NCBI GenBank assembly: GCA_021372715.1
Contig: JAJFTX010000084.1
Coordinates: 1-9,655 of the forward strand
Direction: 5' to 3'
Source: Methanobacterium sp.
GTDB lineage: Archaea; Methanobacteriota; Methanobacteria; Methanobacteriales; Methanobacteriaceae
Length of the DNA stretch: 9,655 bases
The notes under the pieces are model-generated. The model had not been told where the DNA came from. It worked only from the letters and a program-made list of their open reading frames with translations, and did no database searches. Every line of letters starts with the position of its first letter. The first letter of the stretch is position 1. The position numbers and the translations under genes were made by a program. Of this stretch, positions 6,271-9,655 are shown in pieces.

Positions 6271-6920
6271 TAAGAGTGGTGAGTATGCCCCGGTTTTTCA
6301 GACGCAGTTTTTTCAAAGACATCTTCAACAAACTTCTTGGGAAGAATAAAATACTTAAAATAGGTTTTTACGGTCATCCAAATTCTGGAAAAACCACCCT
6401 AGCCAATAGGATGACCAATGATTGGATCGGGAAACCCATAGGACTGGTATCCCAGATACCACATGAAACCAGACGAGTTTACCGACAGGAACATGTGGCC
6501 CTTAAACATGATGGGGTGGAACTTAATTTTGATATAATAGACACACCAGGAATAGCCACCAAAATCGACTACACCAACTTCCTAGAATTCGGATTATCAG
6601 AAACAGAAGCTAAAGAAAGAGCAAAAGAAGCTACTAAGGGTATAATAGAGGCTATTAAATGGTTGGATGATGTTACTGGTGTTTTACTGGTCATAGACTC
6701 CACAGAGGATCCTCTAACCCAGGCCAACATCACCATCATGGGAAACCTGGAAGCCCGTAAAATCCCCTTCATCATAGTGGCCAATAAAATAGATCTGCCC
6801 AACGCCGAACCAGATAAGATATTCTCAGTTTTCCCCCAGCATACGGTGATATCCATATCCGCCCTGGAAGGTGATAACATGGGAGAACTCTACCAGAAAA
6901 TGGTGGAAAGATTTAGATAA
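6267..6920 (+). CDS. arvA: Era-like small GTPase, ArvA/OapA family
   Basis: A GTP-binding protein of 217 residues. All G motifs are visible: P-loop GHPNSGKT (36-43), a conserved ETRRVYR region around Thr68 as likely switch I, DTPG (92-95), NKID (173-176) and a SAL element (198-200). The basic, Phe-rich N-terminus (RFFRRSFFKDIFNKLLG) could be an amphipathic membrane-binding helix (inference). In Haloferax the homologous GTPase, first called origin-associated OapA, was reported to drive extracellular vesicle formation and named ArvA. Assignment rests on the GTPase being followed by the DUF2073 and zinc-ribbon genes, the same set as in Haloferax. The ATG at 6267 overlaps the hydrolase stop. An internal ATG at 6285 (MPRFF) is an equally plausible start, with GGTGA close upstream. 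A bacterial Era would carry a KH domain; none is present here. Confidence 0.87.
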   Translation: MIRVVSMPRFFRRSFFKDIFNKLLGKNKILKIGFYGHPNSGKTTLANRMTNDWIGKPIGLVSQIPHETRRVYRQEHVALKHDGVELNFDIIDTPGIATKIDYTNFLEFGLSETEAKERAKEATKGIIEAIKWLDDVTGVLLVIDSTEDPLTQANITIMGNLEARKIPFIIVANKIDLPNAEPDKIFSVFPQHTVISISALEGDNMGELYQKMVERFR

Positions 6921-6951
6921 AAAAATGTAATTTATCATGAGGTAATGAATT

Positions 6952-7332
6952 ATGGATGCTGATACGAAAAGTCTTAAGATGGATTTCCTCTCCTCAAGCG
7001 CACTTAACTCCCACACCAGCATGGAAAAAGTATCCATGATAGTGGACCGGGTTAAAAATGGGGATCTGATAGTGATAGAAGGTGGTTTAAGTCCTGAGGA
7101 AGAAGCTGAGTTAATTGAAACCACCATGAGAGAGATAGATGTGGAGAACTTCATGGGCATAGACATATACACCCTGGAGAAAGATAAAACCTCCTTTTTC
7201 GGATTATCCCGGAAGAAAACCGTGGGAATAACCATCATCGGACCGGCCAATGTGATGAAGGAGGTTAAGAAGAAATCCAACTTCCTAACCATGATAGCTA
7301 ATCTGGGTGATTCAGATGCACCGATGCATTAA
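6952..7332 (+). CDS. arvB: DUF2073 protein, ArvB/OapB family
   Basis: A small soluble protein of 126 residues, recognised as the DUF2073 type that follows the archaeal OapA/ArvA GTPase. Visible pieces are a helix containing SMEKVSMIVDRVKNGDLIVIEGGLSPEEEAEL, a central MREIDVENFMGIDIYTLE segment and a strand VGITIIGPANVMKEV. No catalytic motif is evident. GAGGT at 6939-6943 lies 8 bases before the ATG. The gene starts 31 bases after the GTPase stop with no terminator between, and its last 17 bases overlap the next gene, so it is an internal operon member. Its molecular role is not known to me; genetic association with the vesicle GTPase suggests a partner or effector (inference). The B/C lettering follows the Haloferax gene order and is less certain than the family call. 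Confidence 0.83.
   Translation: MDADTKSLKMDFLSSSALNSHTSMEKVSMIVDRVKNGDLIVIEGGLSPEEEAELIETTMREIDVENFMGIDIYTLEKDKTSFFGLSRKKTVGITIIGPANVMKEVKKKSNFLTMIANLGDSDAPMH
7306..7310 (+). promoter_or_regulatory. Ribosome binding site inside arvB that fixes the arvC start
   Basis: GGTGA ends five bases before the ATG at 7316, matching the archaeal anti-Shine-Dalgarno sequence. An in-frame GTG at 7307 would lie within this site and is less likely to be the start. Confidence 0.65.
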
Positions 7333-7606
7333 ATGCGGATTAGAATTCAAGGGCGACTCAGAAGACATAATAATCAACGGATGCCCCGAATGTGGTAGTA
7401 AATTCTTCGCCTACACTAAAAAAGGAAGGGTTAAGAAGATCAAGGAAACTAATGGGGAATCCATAGAATCCATAATGATAAAGGATCATGGCGTATATGA
7501 GGTTAACCTATCCTCCCTCCTGGAGAACGAATCACTGATCATCTCCGATGAAGAGGGCAGATACGTGATCGATCTCAAATCATTAATGAATAAGAAGTTG
7601 AAATAA
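7316..7606 (+). CDS. arvC: Zinc-ribbon protein, ArvC/OapC family
   Basis: A protein of 96 residues. The N-terminal zinc ribbon has two CxxC knuckles (Cys4, Cys7 in HRCIKCG and Cys23, Cys26 in NGCPECG) likely binding one zinc, followed by a basic stretch KKGRVKKIK. The C-terminal half (about 50-96), YEVNLSSLLENESLII and YVIDLKSLM, forms two similar strand-helix units typical of the DUF2072/OapC type. The preferred start is the ATG at 7316, giving a 17-base overlap with the upstream gene; a GTG at 7307 would add three residues. It is the last gene of the operon, followed by a T-rich tract at 7677-7690. Zinc ribbons of this kind commonly bind protein or nucleic acid; which applies here is not visible. 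Confidence 0.83.
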   Translation: MHRCIKCGLEFKGDSEDIIINGCPECGSKFFAYTKKGRVKKIKETNGESIESIMIKDHGVYEVNLSSLLENESLIISDEEGRYVIDLKSLMNKKLK

Positions 7607-7636
7607 AAAAATAATTACTCATGATTTATAAAAAAA
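7605..7636 (-). terminator. T-rich terminator for the minus-strand NFACT gene
   Basis: On the minus strand two T runs (bases 7607-7612 and 7630-7637 of the plus strand, all A) lie about 100-125 bases after the NFACT stop. No stem-loop is obvious. Confidence 0.35.
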
Positions 7637-7676
7637 ATAATTAGAGAATAAAGGTTCTTCTAAAAGAAATTATACT

Positions 7677-7690
7677 TATTTTTATTTTTA
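7677..7690 (+). terminator. T-rich terminator after the arv operon
   Basis: TTATTTTTATTTTTA lies about 70-85 bases after the stop of the zinc-ribbon gene, between two convergent genes. It is the strongest T tract on this strand here. Confidence 0.5.
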
Positions 7691-7711
7691 TGAATTCCCA
7701 TAGTATCCCTT

Positions 7712-7752
7712 TCATCTGGGATATTTTAGTTCTCATCTGGGATATTCTAGTT
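7712..7752. repeat. 21-base tandem duplication over the NFACT stop codon
   Basis: TCATCTGGGATATTTTAGTT (7712) and TCATCTGGGATATTCTAGTT (7733) differ at one base and lie exactly 21 bases apart. On the minus strand they encode LEYPR-stop and then, past the stop, LKYPR-stop in the same frame. It looks like a small duplication of the last seven codons. Confidence 0.8.
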
Positions 7753-9655
7753 TTCTTAAATCTCGTTCATCGGCGAAGTCACATTTACCTGAGGGCAGTA
7801 CCCGGATAACATCGTCCAGGGTTAAAATATTCTCTGGATCAATCTTTCTAAGTATCTGGCGACTTATCTCCTCTTTCTTGGTGAAACCGGGCTTTATAAT
7901 CACGTAGTTGTCGGTGTATTTGCTCACTGCTGAAACTGGTCCGGCCATGATCCGTTCACCTTCATAATCCACCACACCCAACGCGATGAGGAGGGGTACT
8001 CCCCGGATATAGTTTCGAGATCCTCGGATTATGAAAGCTCCTTTGGTTACGAATTCTCCTGATTGGGGTGTTTTAGAGACCTGATCCGGATTTACCCAGT
8101 AAACATCCTGACTGGCGAATCCCTTGTTCCAGGCGCTGCTGAAGGAGGCTGCAAGCGTTGCTGCTTCATTAACACTGCTCTCTGGTATTTCTTTTCCTTC
8201 GCTTTTTACTACTACGGAGGGTGCTCCGTGTATATCGGAGTGTAGGTAGATGTCTTGGTTTTCTAAGTATTTTTTCACCACTGATTCGTTGGTCCCGGCA
8301 TCTCTACCACCCACTATCAGCAGTCCATCAGAGGATACGAACCAGCGCAGTTTCTCATACCATTTAAGCTCTTTTTTAACCCTTCTCTGCGGTACCTTTA
8401 TCTTTTCCAGGGCCACATCCCGCTTACTCTCTGCCTTTTCAATCTCTTTTAAAGTCTTCTCTATAGCTATATTTACTCCTTTAATCTTCTTTTTAGCCTT
8501 TTTACCTTTGTTATAGTAGATCTCCGCATTTTCAGGTATGCTCAGATGGGAGTCGATGTTTATCCTCTGATCTTCCAGTAATAATACTAGGTTTCCCATT
8601 TTATCCACGGATTCTACCAGGTCCGTTCCTTTGACCTTCTTTTTCCTGGCGTCTTTTATTATTTTGATGATCTCCTGCCAGGAATATTTCTCCCGGGCCT
8701 GGCTGATTATCTGCAGCACATCCTCCACATCCTGATAATAGGAGTAGAGCAGGTCACCCTTAATTTTAGACTCGATCACTGTTTTTTCAAATTTCTCCAG
8801 TGTTTCTTTCTGTATTCTAAGTCTTTTGGTGAATTTACCCACTTCTGCTGACCAGATATCCTCCTGCACCTTCTTGATATCATCCCCTACGATGCTGCTA
8901 TAGTATTCATCGGCTGCTTCGTTAAAACTGGGGAAGGTCTTTTTCTGATAATTCTCATAGATCTTAAGATTCAGGGGTAGGACGTCATCCTTTCCATTGG
9001 AAATGATCTGGGGATGGAATTCTTCATTTTGTAAGGGATGGAATACCTGGTTTAGGGCTTGATAGATGGAATCCAGTTCTTCATCACTTACCTCACAAGC
9101 AGGCTTATCCTTAGTTACTTCTGCCCTTAAAACTATCTCCTCAGCATAGAGACCGCCGAAACCACTTTTGGCCAGTGTTCTGATTATATCGGTATCTGAT
9201 TCTAAAAACAATTCCTTTATCTGATCTTTTTCGGCTTGGATGGGGTTTAATCCTCTTTCTGGTGGGTATTTGTAGGTTTCCTTTGAGGAGATTCTCCGAT
9301 CCTGCCATAACTTACGTTTCAGGGGTAGTATGATCTGACCTTCTTCATCCAAAAGTATTATATTGCCCTTGGAGAAAAGTTCTATGATCAGCGTATATTT
9401 ATGCTCCTTTTGAATCTCGATTTCCATGATGCGGTCAAAATGATGCTGCCGTACCTGGGTTACTGTACCTCCGTTGAGGTATTTTCTAAGGAGCATGGGA
9501 AAATTAGGGGGAACTTTAGGATTGGGCGGCGGATAATTGGTTATATGTACTCTCAACCCTGCCTGGAATATTACATCTCTCCGACCGAATCCTGGAACAT
9601 GGAATCTTATTAAAACGGTGTCTTTGTTGGGTTGGTATGCTTTCTGAAAGCGGGC
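7733..9655 (-). CDS. rqcH: NFACT family protein (archaeal Rqc2/RqcH homolog), N-terminus beyond the window
   Basis: Ribosome quality control factor of the NFACT family (Rqc2/NEMF/RqcH), which binds stalled 60S/50S-type ribosomal subunits and tRNA. The frame stays open to base 9655, reading ARFQKAYQPNKDTVLIRFHV, so the TTG at 9556 is not the start; only about 20 residues seem to be missing from the N-terminus, leaving 640 visible. NFACT-N is recognised by the PPNFPMLLRKYL region and RQHHFDRIMEIEI, whose Asp-Arg pair corresponds to the pair needed for tRNA binding in RqcH. Two long charged coiled-coil arms fill the centre. The C-terminal NFACT-R domain begins about 210 residues from the end at KWYEKLRWFVSSDGLLIVGG and includes SDIHGAPSVVV. 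No extended eukaryotic-type C-terminal domain follows. Whether it adds alanine tails in this organism is inference. It converges with the arv-like operon. Confidence 0.93.
   Translation of the reverse strand, partial: ARFQKAYQPNKDTVLIRFHVPGFGRRDVIFQAGLRVHITNYPPPNPKVPPNFPMLLRKYLNGGTVTQVRQHHFDRIMEIEIQKEHKYTLIIELFSKGNIILLDEEGQIILPLKRKLWQDRRISSKETYKYPPERGLNPIQAEKDQIKELFLESDTDIIRTLAKSGFGGLYAEEIVLRAEVTKDKPACEVSDEELDSIYQALNQVFHPLQNEEFHPQIISNGKDDVLPLNLKIYENYQKKTFPSFNEAADEYYSSIVGDDIKKVQEDIWSAEVGKFTKRLRIQKETLEKFEKTVIESKIKGDLLYSYYQDVEDVLQIISQAREKYSWQEIIKIIKDARKKKVKGTDLVESVDKMGNLVLLLEDQRINIDSHLSIPENAEIYYNKGKKAKKKIKGVNIAIEKTLKEIEKAESKRDVALEKIKVPQRRVKKELKWYEKLRWFVSSDGLLIVGGRDAGTNESVVKKYLENQDIYLHSDIHGAPSVVVKSEGKEIPESSVNEAATLAASFSSAWNKGFASQDVYWVNPDQVSKTPQSGEFVTKGAFIIRGSRNYIRGVPLLIALGVVDYEGERIMAGPVSAVSKYTDNYVIIKPGFTKKEEISRQILRKIDPENILTLDDVIRVLPSGKCDFADERDLRKLEYPR

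Noticed and set aside
6825..7292. Minus-strand open frame of 155 codons across the arvA-arvB junction
   Set aside because: It overlaps two recognised genes in antisense, has no ribosome binding site, and its product shows no family features.

Overview
The window looks like a chromosomal segment from a methanogenic euryarchaeon, most likely a member of the Methanobacteriales. The evidence is archaeal TATA boxes about 25 bases ahead of likely transcript starts, GGAGG/GGTGA ribosome binding sites, an AglB/STT3-type oligosaccharyltransferase, four small class III signal peptide proteins, an archaeal NFACT (Rqc2/RqcH) protein, and an Era-like GTPase followed by OapB/ArvB- and OapC/ArvC-type genes. 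The genus assignment is an inference from gene content; no rRNA is present.

Layout. Bases 2-1957 (+) hold the 3' part of an aglB-like gene, cut by the window start. Tail-to-tail with it, bases 1980-2750 (-) hold four very short genes for pilin-like proteins. Three are 56-residue paralogs (one too short for a 60-residue ORF cutoff) and the last is more divergent. About 200 bases of promoter-rich DNA separate them from a divergent gene at 2956-3531 (+), whose product has a winged-helix-like start and no recognised name. Bases 3735-5342 (+) encode a membrane-anchored protein with two N-terminal helices, a long Lys/Pro/Glu-rich stalk and a C-terminal domain that looks like a degenerate phospholipase D/TrmB-C fold.

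A 229-base AT-rich gap contains three near-perfect copies of a roughly 30-base direct repeat plus a degenerate fourth. It is followed by an apparent operon at 5572-7606 (+): a UPF0173-type metallo-beta-lactamase hydrolase, an ArvA/OapA-like GTPase (4-base overlap), an ArvB/OapB-like DUF2073 protein, and an ArvC/OapC-like zinc-ribbon protein (overlapping start). In Haloferax the ArvA GTPase has been linked to extracellular vesicle formation, so this is plausibly the methanogen version of that system, here with a hydrolase gene fused to the front of the operon. Bases 7733-9655 (-) encode an NFACT family protein running off the window end.

How the genes may fit together: the left part is cell-surface biology (N-glycosylation, pilin-like subunits, a possible regulator), the middle part is the putative vesicle GTPase operon, and the right part is ribosome quality control. 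A functional link between the surface genes and the vesicle operon is inference from proximity only.
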